64,000 nt of DNA from UBA3824 sp017541145 (GCA_947168365.1 CAMVLO010000007.1:31070-95069), one strand, 5' to 3'; positions 16,083 to 25,369 are shown, counted from the stretch's first letter. Translations and numbers: made by a program. Notes: generated from the letters alone by a model not told the origin.

Positions 16083-18380
16083 ATGAACGTAATAACAAAA
16101 GAAATAAATCTTCCTGATGGTCGAGTAATTTCCATCGAAACAGGCAAATTGGCTAAACAAGCCGATGGTTCTGTAATTCTGCGTCAGGGCAATACAGTTC
16201 TTTTGGCTACTGTTTGTTCTTCTAAGGAATCTAATCCGGAAGCTGACTTTATGCCTTTGACTGTTGAATATCAAGAGAAGTATTATAGTAACGGACGTTT
16301 TCCGGGTGGGTTCTTAAAACGTGAAGGTAAAGCTTCGGATTATGAAATTCTTACTGCACGTCTTATCGACCGTGCTTTGAGACCTCTTTTCCCTAAAGAT
16401 TACCATTCTGAAACTTTTGTGAATGTATATCTTCTTTCGGCTGACAAAGAAACTATGCCGGATGCTTACGCCGGTTTCGCTGCTTCTTGTGCTTTGGCTG
16501 TTTCTGATGTGCCTATCGAACATCCTATTGCTGAAGTAAGAGTAGCAAGAGTTGACGGTAAATTCGTTATCAACCCGACTTTTGAACAAAATGAACGTGC
16601 TGATATCGAAATGGTAGTAGGTGCTACTTACGAAAACATCCTTATGGTGGAAGGCGAAATGAACGAAGTTTCTGAAGCTGAAATGCTTGAAGCTATCAAA
16701 GCTGCTCACGATGCTATCAAACCGCTTTGTCAAATTCAGAAGGAATTGGCTGAAGCTAAGGGTGTTGTAAAACGCGAATACGAACCTGAAATTTCTGATC
16801 CAGAACTTCAGGCTAAGATTAAGTCTGAACTTTATCAGAAAATTTACGATACAGCTAAGTTAGGTCTTCCTAAACATGAAAGAGCTGATGCTTTTGACAA
16901 AATCGAAGAAGATTTTATTGAATCTCTCGGCTTAACTGAGGAAGAACTCGAAGAAAAGAAAATTCTTATCGACAGATATTTCAACGACGAACTTCGTACT
17001 GCTGTACGTCGCCTTATTCTTGATGAAGGTATTCGTCTTGATTCTCGTAAAACCAACGAAATTCGTCCTATTTGGTGCGAAACAGATGTACTTCCTTCAG
17101 TACACGGTTCTGCAATTTTCACTCGTGGTGAAACTCAGTCGTTGGCTACTTGTACTTTGGGTACAAAACTCGATGAACAAATTATCGACGGTGTTTTGGA
17201 ACAAGGCAGAAACAATTTCCTTCTTCATTACAACTTCCCTCCGTTTGCTACAGGCGAAGCTCGTGGCGTAAGAGGTATTTCTCGTCGTGAAGTAGGTCAC
17301 GGTAACTTGGCTCACCGTGCTCTCAAGAAAGTACTTCCTTCTCCGGAAGAAAATCCGTATACAATCCGTGTAGTTTCTGACATCTTGGAATCTAACGGTT
17401 CTTCTTCTATGGCGTCAGTTTGCGGCGGATGTCTCGCATTGATGGATGCCGGCGTTAAGATTAAGAAACCGGTTTCAGGTATTGCAATGGGTCTTATCAC
17501 CGATACTGAATCAGATAAATACGCTGTATTGTCAGATATTCTCGGTGACGAAGATCACTTGGGCGATATGGACTTCAAAGTTGCAGGTACTCCTGACGGT
17601 ATCACTGCTTGTCAGATGGATATCAAGGTTGACGGTTTGAGCTACGAAATCCTTTCTAACGCTCTTCAACAAGCTAAAGAAGGTCGTGCTCATATCCTCG
17701 GCATTATGCTTCAGACGATTGCAAAACCAAGAGAAGATTTCAAACCATTCGTACCTCGTATGGTGAAATTTGCAATTGCAAAAGATTACATCGGAGCTGT
17801 TATAGGACCCGGTGGAAAAGTTATTCAAGAAATTCAGGCTTCTACAAATTCTGTTATTACTATCGAAGAGCTTGAAGGTCAAGGCATGGTTTCTATCTCG
17901 GCTGTCAACAAGGCTGATATGGATGCTGCTGTTGCAAGAGTTCGCGCTATTGTTGCTGAGCCGGAAATTGGCGAAGTTTACAAAGGTAAAGTAAAATCAG
18001 TAGTAGAATTCGGTGCTTTCGTTGAAATCCTCCCTGGTAAAGAAGGTCTTCTCCATGTTTCTGAAATGGATTGGAAACGTATCGACAACGTAGCTGATGT
18101 TATCAAAGAAGGCGACGAAGTAGAAGTAAAACTTATCGATATTGATAAGAAAAACGGTAAATTCAAACTTTCTCGCAAAGTGCTTCTCCCAAAACCTGAA
18201 GGCTATGTAGAAAGACCTGTTAACGATTTCAAACGTCCTAACAACGGTCCTCGTCCAAACGGCGGCAACCGTGGTAATGGAGGCAACAATCGTAATGGCG
18301 GTAACAATCGCGGTGGCAACAATCGCGGTAATTTCCGTCCTAACAACAACGACAACAATAATTTTGCTCCTCAAGAATAA
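16083..18380 (+). CDS. pnp: Polyribonucleotide nucleotidyltransferase (PNPase)
   Basis: 765 residues: two RNase PH domains (the second with the phosphate-binding stretch ending in ESNGSSSMASVCGG), a KH domain (IGAVIGPGGKVIQEI near 575) and an S1 domain (GEVYKGKVKSVVEFGAFVEI, split as GEVYKGKVKSV and VEFGAFVEI, near 632). It degrades RNA from the 3' end using phosphate. After the S1 domain, from about residue 712, there is an Asn/Gly/Arg-rich tail (repeats of GGNNRNGGNNRGG type), likely disordered. The gene follows rpsO and ends at a strong terminator. Confidence 0.97.
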   Translation: MNVITKEINLPDGRVISIETGKLAKQADGSVILRQGNTVLLATVCSSKESNPEADFMPLTVEYQEKYYSNGRFPGGFLKREGKASDYEILTARLIDRALRPLFPKDYHSETFVNVYLLSADKETMPDAYAGFAASCALAVSDVPIEHPIAEVRVARVDGKFVINPTFEQNERADIEMVVGATYENILMVEGEMNEVSEAEMLEAIKAAHDAIKPLCQIQKELAEAKGVVKREYEPEISDPELQAKIKSELYQKIYDTAKLGLPKHERADAFDKIEEDFIESLGLTEEELEEKKILIDRYFNDELRTAVRRLILDEGIRLDSRKTNEIRPIWCETDVLPSVHGSAIFTRGETQSLATCTLGTKLDEQIIDGVLEQGRNNFLLHYNFPPFATGEARGVRGISRREVGHGNLAHRALKKVLPSPEENPYTIRVVSDILESNGSSSMASVCGGCLALMDAGVKIKKPVSGIAMGLITDTESDKYAVLSDILGDEDHLGDMDFKVAGTPDGITACQMDIKVDGLSYEILSNALQQAKEGRAHILGIMLQTIAKPREDFKPFVPRMVKFAIAKDYIGAVIGPGGKVIQEIQASTNSVITIEELEGQGMVSISAVNKADMDAAVARVRAIVAEPEIGEVYKGKVKSVVEFGAFVEILPGKEGLLHVSEMDWKRIDNVADVIKEGDEVEVKLIDIDKKNGKFKLSRKVLLPKPEGYVERPVNDFKRPNNGPRPNGGNRGNGGNNRNGGNNRGGNNRGNFRPNNNDNNNFAPQE

Positions 18381-18403
18381 TTCTGTAGCAAATTATATAA
18401 AAA

Positions 18404-18437
18404 TAAAAAAAGGCTGTCCGTCGGGCAGCCTTTTTTT
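18404..18437 (+). terminator. Terminator after pnp
   Basis: AAGGCTG-CCG pairs with CGG-CAGCCTT, preceded by a run of A and followed by seven Ts, so it could act in both directions. Confidence 0.85.
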
Positions 18438-18475
18438 ATTATCAGATAAAATATAAATAAATTTTTTATTTTTCT

Positions 18476-18507
18476 TTTGGATTTTAAATTTTATTTGTTT
18501 ATTTTTG
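18476..18507 (+). promoter_or_regulatory. Promoter of the FISUMP-PKD unit
   Basis: TTTG (18476-18479), then exactly 20 bp, then TATTTTTG (18500-18507): a full match to the Bacteroidetes housekeeping promoter. It starts a leader of about 100 nt before the gene at 18613. Confidence 0.7.
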
Positions 18508-18612
18508 CAATGTTCTTAGTTAGTTGTTATAGTTTAAATTTTTCTATATATTAGATATTTAAAACTGTATCATCTTATGTTTTAGAAAAAAATGTATTTA
18601 AATTATCATATT

Positions 18613-19584
18613 ATGAAAAAGATTATTAAAAAAACATTATTTGCATTAGCAATTATATCGTTTATGATTTCAATTGTGTCATGTGAAAAAGAAGAAGTGA
18701 CAATATCGACTCATTCTGATGATGAAGAGTGTAGAATGTATGCAGCAAATGAGTATATTCCGTATGGTCAGCAATGGAATTTATCAGTATTGAGTCCAAA
18801 TGCTATCTCGAAAGGATATTACATTAATCTTTCTGATTTAGGTAAAGAATATCAATTTGATAGTTGTACTTATAAGAAAGATAAATCTGTACGATATAAA
18901 GTGATGAAAATTAACAGACGAAATTCTGATAAGTATTTTTACATCATGTTAGAAAATTTAAGTGTTAAACTTGATACAGGTTGTTGTGCATATCAATATT
19001 CTGAGGCTAATGCTGCTAAATATGGTCGTTTATATTCTTGGTATGCTGCTAATGCCTTAGCTCAAGACTTTACCATGAAATTGCCTATTTACAAAGTTGA
19101 TGGTACTGTAATTCAAGGATTAACCGTAAAGGGTAGATTACCAAATAAAGAGGATATATATGATTTACTTGAGGTTGATTCTTTGGGTTATAATTACGAT
19201 AATGGTTTTAGTATCGATGATTGTTATGATCAAGGAGTAGCTGATGTATCAAAATATATGTATTATGATATGTTTTTGTTCGGAATTGAAGATGCAGATG
19301 CTGATGATTCTAAAGCATTTCATTGTTTAGGAGGCAGTTATAGTGATCCTCATAATTGTTCTCAAACTTTTAACGGTTTAAATCAGAGAGGTAGTTTTTG
19401 GACGTCAGTTAGTTATCTGAATTCTAAAAGTGGGCATCAACCTTTAAGAATTGATTATAAAAACAATAGTGGAAATACATTTAATTTTGTTGCATCTGCG
19501 CTCTTTTCTGTAAATGCTACTATTTATGATAATGAAAGATTGTCTGTTCGTTATGTATTCGAGCCAAAGTATTTAACAAAATGA
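18613..19584 (+). CDS. Lipoprotein with a FISUMP-type domain
   Basis: 323 residues from the ATG at 18613, chosen because it begins the signal peptide MKKIIKKTLFALAII with lipobox IVSC; the reading from 18592 adds seven residues before it. The body has the marks of the Fibrobacter-type major paralogous domain: YGRLYSWYAANAL, KGRLPNKEDIYDLL, RGSFWTSVSY and a C-terminal LSVRYVF. Such domains occur in surface lipoproteins and their role is not settled. The gene is more AT-rich than its neighbours and overlaps the next gene by 4 bp (ATGA). Confidence 0.8.
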   Translation: MKKIIKKTLFALAIISFMISIVSCEKEEVTISTHSDDEECRMYAANEYIPYGQQWNLSVLSPNAISKGYYINLSDLGKEYQFDSCTYKKDKSVRYKVMKINRRNSDKYFYIMLENLSVKLDTGCCAYQYSEANAAKYGRLYSWYAANALAQDFTMKLPIYKVDGTVIQGLTVKGRLPNKEDIYDLLEVDSLGYNYDNGFSIDDCYDQGVADVSKYMYYDMFLFGIEDADADDSKAFHCLGGSYSDPHNCSQTFNGLNQRGSFWTSVSYLNSKSGHQPLRIDYKNNSGNTFNFVASALFSVNATIYDNERLSVRYVFEPKYLTK

Positions 19585-20870
19585 AATTTTTATTTTGTTT
19601 TATAGTAATTCTTTTGGGATTATTCAATCAATCTGTGGCGCAATTTGGCTATGAGTTTTGGTCACAGATTGATTGTATTGTTCGTATTGATGAGTTAGGT
19701 AATATAAAAATTTTCCCATCCATTTCTAATATAAATCGAGGTTTTGTTATTGGAAATTATAAAGGAGAAGTTGAAGTTTGTGGAAGTTTGGGTGGAATTT
19801 GGAATGGTGATTTTGTTCAAATAAAAAAATGTGACGCAAAACATTCATATATTTGCATTGCACAAGATCCTATTAATCCCAATTTATTCTATAAATTTGA
19901 AGCTTGCATTAATGGTCATCGTTATTTTGTTCTATATACACAATTTGACTTATCGAAATCAGAAAAAGTTGTTAAAGAACAAGTACTACAAGAGAAGTTT
20001 TTTAATTTCATCCATATTGTTCCTTCTGATAAAAATACACTTTGGGTTCTTGCTAATACAAAAGGTACTCAAGATATAATGGTTTACGAACTATCAGAGG
20101 GAAATCTTGTTCTTAAAAATCGATATGATGTTGGATTTACATTCCCTTTTACGTTTAATGTTATGAAAAGTTTTGATAATCCGCAACACAGCAAAATTTA
20201 TCTTAATCAGGCATCTGGCCTTCTTGTTATGGATTTTGATGTTAAAACAGGATATATAAGTAATTTTCAGACATATAGCGAAATAAAAAATGCAGCGATT
20301 TCTCCATCAGGAAAATATATTTATACAATTAATGTCAGTAGCGATAAAATTTTATCATTATATAGATATGAATCCGATAATTTATTAGTGGATGGTGAGG
20401 TTGTTTTTTCTTCTCCTGTTTCTGAAAATGAGTTATTGGAAGGTGTTAATGATATTATATTAGGTCCTGACGGTAATTTATATATAGCTAGGGCAAAAAA
20501 ATATCTTGATATAGTTACTGACGTTGATTCTCCTTCTCCTAAATATTTTATTGATAAAATTTTTTTGGAAAACGGAACTTCAACTCTTTTTCCTGACTAT
20601 GTATTTAATCCTTCTAATATCAGAGTTGATTTTTCTTGTAATACAGTATTTTTTTTATGTCCGTTATTTAATAATATTACAAGTTGTAGTTGGAATTTTG
20701 GTGATGGTTCGCAGTCTACTGATATTAATCCAACGCACATTTATAATACATCGGGTCTTTATGAAGTTAAGTTGAATGTTGTATTGGATGACGGAATCGA
20801 AAAAAAATATAGTAAAAAAATTAGAATACCTTCTCCTCCCAAAAAGCCTGTAATAATTCTTTCGGATTAA
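19581..20870 (+). CDS. Secreted protein with beta-propeller-like region and PKD domain
   Basis: 429 residues with a signal peptide (MKFLFCFIVILLGLFNQSVAQ). The central part has repeated short beta motifs (AAISPSGKYIYTINV, DIILGPDGNLYIARA) typical of propeller-type repeats. The C terminus is a PKD domain (CSWNFGDGSQSTDINPTHIYN, then LYEVKLNV). It ends about 20 residues after the PKD domain, where related large Bacteroidetes surface proteins often continue into a sorting domain, so it may be truncated. Translationally coupled to the FISUMP lipoprotein; a joint surface role is inferred. Confidence 0.75.
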   Translation: MKFLFCFIVILLGLFNQSVAQFGYEFWSQIDCIVRIDELGNIKIFPSISNINRGFVIGNYKGEVEVCGSLGGIWNGDFVQIKKCDAKHSYICIAQDPINPNLFYKFEACINGHRYFVLYTQFDLSKSEKVVKEQVLQEKFFNFIHIVPSDKNTLWVLANTKGTQDIMVYELSEGNLVLKNRYDVGFTFPFTFNVMKSFDNPQHSKIYLNQASGLLVMDFDVKTGYISNFQTYSEIKNAAISPSGKYIYTINVSSDKILSLYRYESDNLLVDGEVVFSSPVSENELLEGVNDIILGPDGNLYIARAKKYLDIVTDVDSPSPKYFIDKIFLENGTSTLFPDYVFNPSNIRVDFSCNTVFFLCPLFNNITSCSWNFGDGSQSTDINPTHIYNTSGLYEVKLNVVLDDGIEKKYSKKIRIPSPPKKPVIILSD

Positions 20871-20916
20871 TTATATTTTTTAGTGGCCTTAGAATAACAC
20901 TAAATTTAAAAAAAGT

Positions 20917-20955
20917 GAGTAGGAAAAAATAATTCTCCTACTCTGATTATTTTTC
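20917..20955. terminator. Bidirectional terminator between PKD gene and upp
   Basis: GAGTAGGA / TCCTACTC (20917-20924 with 20936-20943) is a perfect 8-bp stem flanked by a run of A on the left and T-rich sequence on the right. It serves two convergent genes. Confidence 0.65.
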
Positions 20956-20959
20956 TTTT

Positions 20960-21616
20960 TTACAATTTTTGACCGTAACAAAGGTCGCCGGCATCGCCCA
21001 AGCCCGGTACGATATAGCCGTGTGAGTTCAAAACAGGGTCGGTAACTACTGTCCAAATATCGCATAAATCCCTATCAATATTGTTGCTGAGAGTTTCGAT
21101 ACCTTGTTTTGATGAAAATACCGATGCAAAATAAATATGCTTTGGTTTTCCGTTCCTTAGAAGCGCATTCATTGCTACAATTACCGACGAACCTGTGGCA
21201 AGCATCGGATCTACAATAATTAATGTCTTACCGTCGATATTCGGTGAAGCCATGTATTCAAATTTAATTTCAAAACTTTTGCCGTCAGCGTTGTAAGAAC
21301 GGTATTCTGACAAAAATGCGTTTTCGGCACTGTCAAAAATATCAATAAAACCTTCGTGCATTGGTAAGCCGGCTCTTAATACCGAAGCAATTACCACTTG
21401 GTCGCTTACTACAGAGCAGTTAGCTTTGTCGAGCGGAGTTTCTACTACAATATTCTTGTAATCCAATTCCTTAGAAATCTCGTAAGCCAATATATGAGCC
21501 AGTCTTTTGATATTGTTACGAAATCTCAACGAATCTTTTTGGATGTTGATGTCGCGCATTTGTCGGATATAATTTCCGGCGATAGAGTTGGTGTCTTGTA
21601 AACGATGTATCTTCAT
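20960..21616 (-). CDS. upp: Uracil phosphoribosyltransferase
   Basis: 218 residues. It makes UMP from uracil and PRPP for pyrimidine salvage. The PRPP-binding strand-loop is IIVDPMLATGSSVI near residue 136, and the uracil-site segment GYIVPGLGDAGDLCYG is at the C terminus. VLRAGLPMHEG around residue 81 is also typical. It is the second gene of a probable two-gene minus-strand operon with the nitroreductase 24 bp upstream. Confidence 0.93.
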   Translation of the reverse strand: MKIHRLQDTNSIAGNYIRQMRDINIQKDSLRFRNNIKRLAHILAYEISKELDYKNIVVETPLDKANCSVVSDQVVIASVLRAGLPMHEGFIDIFDSAENAFLSEYRSYNADGKSFEIKFEYMASPNIDGKTLIIVDPMLATGSSVIVAMNALLRNGKPKHIYFASVFSSKQGIETLSNNIDRDLCDIWTVVTDPVLNSHGYIVPGLGDAGDLCYGQKL

Positions 21617-21640
21617 TTCTTTGTTTAATTTTGTTATATT

Positions 21641-22282
21641 TTAGTCATTGATAATCAGATTGTCAACAGCGATTTTAGGTACGTATTGAATATTATTTTC
21701 GTCGCGGTAATAGTTATGATTATCTTCAGGATTTATATTTACAAGTTTTATAACCTCTTTGGATTTGCCAATCGCAAGTACTGCCAACGGTTCGTATTTC
21801 AGATTAAAAGCTTTACTAATTTCGTCCTTGTTGAACGCCGCAATAATAATACCGTTAAGACCTATTTCTACGGCTTTTAGCAGCATGGATTGCATCGAAA
21901 TTCCCAAATCCATATCAATAAATTTGTTTTCTTTTACAGTACTGCATATAATAATAAATGCGTTAGGCTCAGTTCCGGCAAAAGGTAAATGAAGTTCCGG
22001 TAATGCGCCGCCGAGTTTTATATTTTCTAAAACGATGTCAGCACCGGTATTTTTTGTTACCATCTTAAATCTCAATACCTGCTGATTTCGTGCCGAAGCT
22101 ACTTTGGTGTTAACATTTATTATCTTCTTCAGAACATCTTCCGAGATTATCACGTCGGGGTCATAACCTCTTGTACTGCGGTTTTTTAGTAACATACTGT
22201 CAAGTGTTTGACCTACCTTCTTTATAGTTTTCTTTGACCCGAAAACTTCATTGTATCTGTTTTCCAAATAGTTGTCTGCCAT
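21641..22282 (-). CDS. Nitroreductase family protein
   Basis: 213 residues of the FMN-dependent nitroreductase fold. The N-terminal NRSTRGYDPD (residues about 34-43) matches the RRSxRxF-type FMN phosphate site, SARNQQVLRF matches the SP(S)xxNxQPW-type segment, and GISMQSMLLKAVEIGLNG matches the dimer helix. The specific substrate cannot be read. Its start is 24 bp upstream of upp with a shared direction, and a TAAATTTG box lies 23 bp upstream of the ATG. Confidence 0.8.
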   Translation of the reverse strand: MADNYLENRYNEVFGSKKTIKKVGQTLDSMLLKNRSTRGYDPDVIISEDVLKKIINVNTKVASARNQQVLRFKMVTKNTGADIVLENIKLGGALPELHLPFAGTEPNAFIIICSTVKENKFIDMDLGISMQSMLLKAVEIGLNGIIIAAFNKDEISKAFNLKYEPLAVLAIGKSKEVIKLVNINPEDNHNYYRDENNIQYVPKIAVDNLIIND

Positions 22283-22413
22283 ATTTCAAAATTTATCGGA
22301 CGAGGCAAATTTAGAAAAAAGTATAAAAAATATTGTGGATTTTATGTAACTTTTTATTCATATTTACGTATAAGTTAAATAAAATATATTATCAAACCAA
22401 ATACCAAAAAATT

Positions 22414-22527
22414 ATGATAGCAACAGTAATTAGTATCTTAGCACTTACAGTTTTCTGTTTTTTTGGAGTTTCAATTTCTAATCTCAAAAATTCAAAAGAA
22501 AACCGTGACCTTTACAAACTTAATTAA
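22414..22527 (+). CDS. Possible 37-residue single-span membrane peptide
   Basis: A short frame from ATG at 22414 encodes a hydrophobic N-terminal helix (MIATVISILALTVFCFFGVS) and a polar tail (NLKNSKENRDLYKLN). It is followed by a clear terminator at 22606, which suggests that something in this interval is transcribed. The peptide resembles no family I know. A longer reading from 22333 is less convincing because its N-terminal part is AT-driven. Confidence 0.4.
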   Translation: MIATVISILALTVFCFFGVSISNLKNSKENRDLYKLN

Positions 22528-22605
22528 TTTATTTGTTTGTAAATTATGAAATGCATTTAGTTGCATGCCAATCTAACAATAACTTTTTTATTAAAAACTT
22601 TTTAA

Positions 22606-22654
22606 ACCATGCAGGATAAAACATTAATACCTTTGTCCTACATGGTATTTTTTT
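22606..22654 (+). terminator. Terminator downstream of the small membrane peptide
   Basis: ACCATG-AGGA-AAA pairs with TTT-TCCT-CATGGT (22606-22646), followed by seven Ts. A second hairpin, TCCCTC / GAGGGA at about 22687-22720, lies just before the convergent C1 peptidase gene. Confidence 0.7.
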
Positions 22655-22763
22655 GCCCTAACGATTTTTTTACACACTCAAAAAAATCCCTCAAAGATGC
22701 TTAACGCACCTAAGAGGGACGAACTAAATTGTGTGAATAAAATCAAAAATCTTTATTTCTAAA

Positions 22764-23969
22764 TTATTTCTTGATACCAAGTTTCTTAGCAATATCAGCT
22801 GGAATTGCATCTTTGTGAACCATGATATCAATAGTTTTCAAAGCAACAAAAGCTTCGGTAAAATACCATGTACCTTGGTAAGTATTATCTGTACCCCAAG
22901 AGTTTTTAGCCATGTAATATTTTTTACCGTTTTGATCCTTTGCTATACCGTAGATAAGCATACCGTGATCGTCTGTAGTTTCCCAATTGTCATAACCCTT
23001 TTGACGAAGTTCTTGAGTAGGAACAATCTCTTTGAAAGGTTTTGAAGTAAGGAACTCACGTTTTGCATAATTGTAAGTCAAACCTGTCCAACGTGCCATA
23101 TCAGAACCGGTAAGACCGTTTTCTACGTCAGGCATCTGACCGATACCGTTGCGAGAGAAACCTTGTTCTGAAACGTCTGCACCCCAAGCAATTGTATAAC
23201 CCTTTTGAATTGCATTTTCTACGCATCTCATCATTTCGTCGATTGTAACATTGTAAGCTTGTTCCCAACGCCAGTTGTCTTGAACTTCAATTACAAATTT
23301 TTCGTAGAACGGATGGTGAGTAAAAGAAGTAATTGCAACATAATCATCCATATTGAGTCCGAGACTTGCAGCGAATGATTGTGGAGTGTATTCTTTGCCC
23401 TTGTAAGTGAATTTTTCAGGACATTTGCCGAGGTAAGAATCATAAATACCTTGCAAACCTTTTTTCCAAACAGGAGAGAGAGTTTTGCTTGCGCCGTCTT
23501 CATCTTCTTTTACGATAGCATCAACGTATGCCTTTGCAATTTCATCCATTTCGCTGTTGTTAGGAAGAGAATCGCCGTAAAGAGTTCCCATAGCAGGCAT
23601 TGCATCTTGAGGGATAATACCGTAATGTTTCCAACAATATTGAACGTCAGAAGCGAAACCGCCCGGCGAGAAAGAAACATCGCCATGAGTACGAACAGCC
23701 TTTTCAGCTCGGTCCATCATTGTTTTGTTAACTACAAATGCTTCAGAAAAATCGTATTCACCCTTGCCGAGACGAAGAAGTTCGCTTTCAAAATAGCTAA
23801 GAGTAGAGAAACACCAGCAAGTACTGCTTCTGTGTTGATTTTTTACGCTGGAAATAGGAAGAGCTTTTACAGTAGTGAATTTAAAGCCCTCGTCTTTTGT
23901 GTCTTGTTGAGCTGTTGCCGGAATTACAAGGCTAAGAGCTGCTGCTGCTAATACTAATTGTTTAATCAT
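22764..23969 (-). CDS. Secreted C1-type cysteine peptidase (bleomycin hydrolase/aminopeptidase C group)
   Basis: 401 residues with a signal peptide (MIKQLVLAAAALSLVIPATAQ). The papain-type residues are Gln and Cys in NQHRSSTCWCFSTLSYFE (about 44-61), His in TTDDHGMLIYG (about 334) and Asn in AKNSWGTDN (about 355). Classic bleomycin hydrolases are cytosolic; this form is exported, as is frequent in Bacteroidetes, and may trim peptides in the periplasm. It is a single gene with TAACTTTG on its strand at 24027-24034. Confidence 0.9.
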   Translation of the reverse strand: MIKQLVLAAAALSLVIPATAQQDTKDEGFKFTTVKALPISSVKNQHRSSTCWCFSTLSYFESELLRLGKGEYDFSEAFVVNKTMMDRAEKAVRTHGDVSFSPGGFASDVQYCWKHYGIIPQDAMPAMGTLYGDSLPNNSEMDEIAKAYVDAIVKEDEDGASKTLSPVWKKGLQGIYDSYLGKCPEKFTYKGKEYTPQSFAASLGLNMDDYVAITSFTHHPFYEKFVIEVQDNWRWEQAYNVTIDEMMRCVENAIQKGYTIAWGADVSEQGFSRNGIGQMPDVENGLTGSDMARWTGLTYNYAKREFLTSKPFKEIVPTQELRQKGYDNWETTDDHGMLIYGIAKDQNGKKYYMAKNSWGTDNTYQGTWYFTEAFVALKTIDIMVHKDAIPADIAKKLGIKK

Positions 23970-24269
23970 CTTTTTAAAATACTATTGTTATGATTTTGTT
24001 TGTAGTGTTTGATAATAATTTTGGCGCAAAGTTATATATTTTACTTGAATTTTTATATTAAGTGATACTATTAATTTTGATTAATTATTATTAATTTTTT
24101 ATTGTATAAAATTGCAACCTTTAATTTTTCGGGGGATTCTTTTTTTTTGTTGAACCTTTTTTAGATTGTACAGGGGATGTAAAAACCAGACGATTTTACA
24201 TCCCCGTCTATTTGATGTCGTCGCGGTTATGATGCGGTAAAATGTTGACGATTACATCTTTTTCCGTAG

Positions 24270-24289
24270 AGACGTTGCGTGCAACGTCT
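24270..24289. repeat. Dispersed palindromic repeat, copy 1
   Basis: AGACGTTGCGTGCAACGTCT is a 9-bp perfect inverted repeat around GT. A 26-bp stretch containing it (24266-24291) recurs identically at 34533-34558. It resembles short dispersed palindromes found in many bacterial genomes. Confidence 0.8.
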
Positions 24290-24597
24290 AACACAGGGAT
24301 GACGAAATTTCCGATTGGAAATATTTCAATTTTTTTTCGATGATGAAATTTCCGATTGTTTTTGGGGATTAAAATGTTTTATTCACCGCAAATTTTGCGG
24401 CGAATATAATAGTTTTTCACCGCAAACGCAAATGAATTTTAATTTCCGTTTTTAATTAATCCCCGTACAATAATAAATACGGATGTTTTTAAATTACTAT
24501 TCCATAATAGTTGAAATTTTCATTTGCGTATTGCTTAGTACATAATTTGATAAAATTTAAATAAACTTTTAAGAAAAATGATTTAAAAACTATTTCC

Positions 24598-24605
24598 TAT
24601 TTTTG
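24598..24605 (+). promoter_or_regulatory. -7 element upstream of the LuxR-type pair
   Basis: TATTTTTG matches TAnnTTTG and lies 30 bp before the start at 24635. No good -33 TTTG lies at 19-21 bp. Confidence 0.4.
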
Positions 24606-24634
24606 CACTTGTAATAAACAATTAAATTAAAAGA

Positions 24635-25369
24635 ATGAGCAAACTAATTAAAGATTTTTTCTATACGCAGAATATAGAAGGTAACACGTTGAAATATCCT
24701 GCTGTTAGAAATTTAAAAATTACCAACGCATTGATTCAGATTTTGGGATGCGGTGTTTTTGTAGTGGATTATGAAAATGGTAAAATCTTGATTTCTTCCG
24801 AAATTATCGCGCAGATGTGCGGTTTAACTCAAGAGGAAATCGATGCCAAATCTTTTGATGTTTATATTAATCATATCCCAAAAGATGATTATAAGATGTT
24901 GACCGAGGTCAACAATGCTTATTTTAAATTTATCAAACGGATGTCAGATGAAGAAATTCTGAAATCAATTTTGTCTTACAATTATCATTTTGACAGTTTG
25001 TTGATGCACCAATCTTTTAAGCCGATTTATGTAGAAAACGGTGTTATCAAGCTTGGAGTTTTTGTGATTACGATGTCTTCGGATAATGTTTTGGGAAATG
25101 TACAATTAAGAAGTGTAGATTCTCATGACTATTACGAGTATTGTCTTGATAGCGGTACTTGGCATTACAAAGAAGGTATTGTACTTTCTTCTACTGAAAA
25201 GCTTATTTTACTTCTTTCTGCTCAGGGTCGGTCTACCAAAAATATCGGTGATGAGATTCATCAAACGGAATCCAATGTTAAATACTGTAAAAAAAATCTT
25301 TTCAAGAAAATGGGGGTCGGCAATATTTCTGAGGCTTTGATTTGTGCTATTAACAACAGATTTTTTTAG
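24635..25369 (+). CDS. LuxR-type transcriptional regulator, first of a tandem pair
   Basis: 244 residues. The C-terminal 60 (from about residue 185) form a LuxR-type helix-turn-helix: LSSTEKLILLLSAQGRSTKNI, then the recognition-helix region and FKKMGVGNISEALICAINN. The N-terminal part has a PAS-like layout (ILGCGVFVVDYENGKILISSE, residues 33-53), with a possible ligand pocket. No response-regulator receiver domain is present. It shares about half its residues with the next gene, so the two arose by duplication. The target and signal are unknown. Confidence 0.8.
   Translation: MSKLIKDFFYTQNIEGNTLKYPAVRNLKITNALIQILGCGVFVVDYENGKILISSEIIAQMCGLTQEEIDAKSFDVYINHIPKDDYKMLTEVNNAYFKFIKRMSDEEILKSILSYNYHFDSLLMHQSFKPIYVENGVIKLGVFVITMSSDNVLGNVQLRSVDSHDYYEYCLDSGTWHYKEGIVLSSTEKLILLLSAQGRSTKNIGDEIHQTESNVKYCKKNLFKKMGVGNISEALICAINNRFF

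Larger units (their letters stand above)
23970..24634. other. 665-bp intergenic region with several palindromes
   Basis: No convincing gene. It holds the C1 peptidase promoter side; a 12-bp hairpin GGGGATGTAAAA / TTTTACATCCCC (24173-24205); the palindrome at 24270-24289; a 20-bp near-perfect direct repeat at 24298-24317 and 24339-24358 (GATGACGAAATTTCCGATTG and one-base variant); and the 15-bp palindrome CCGCAAATTTTGCGG (24386-24400). The last 40 bp carry the leader of the LuxR-type gene. Confidence 0.7.
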
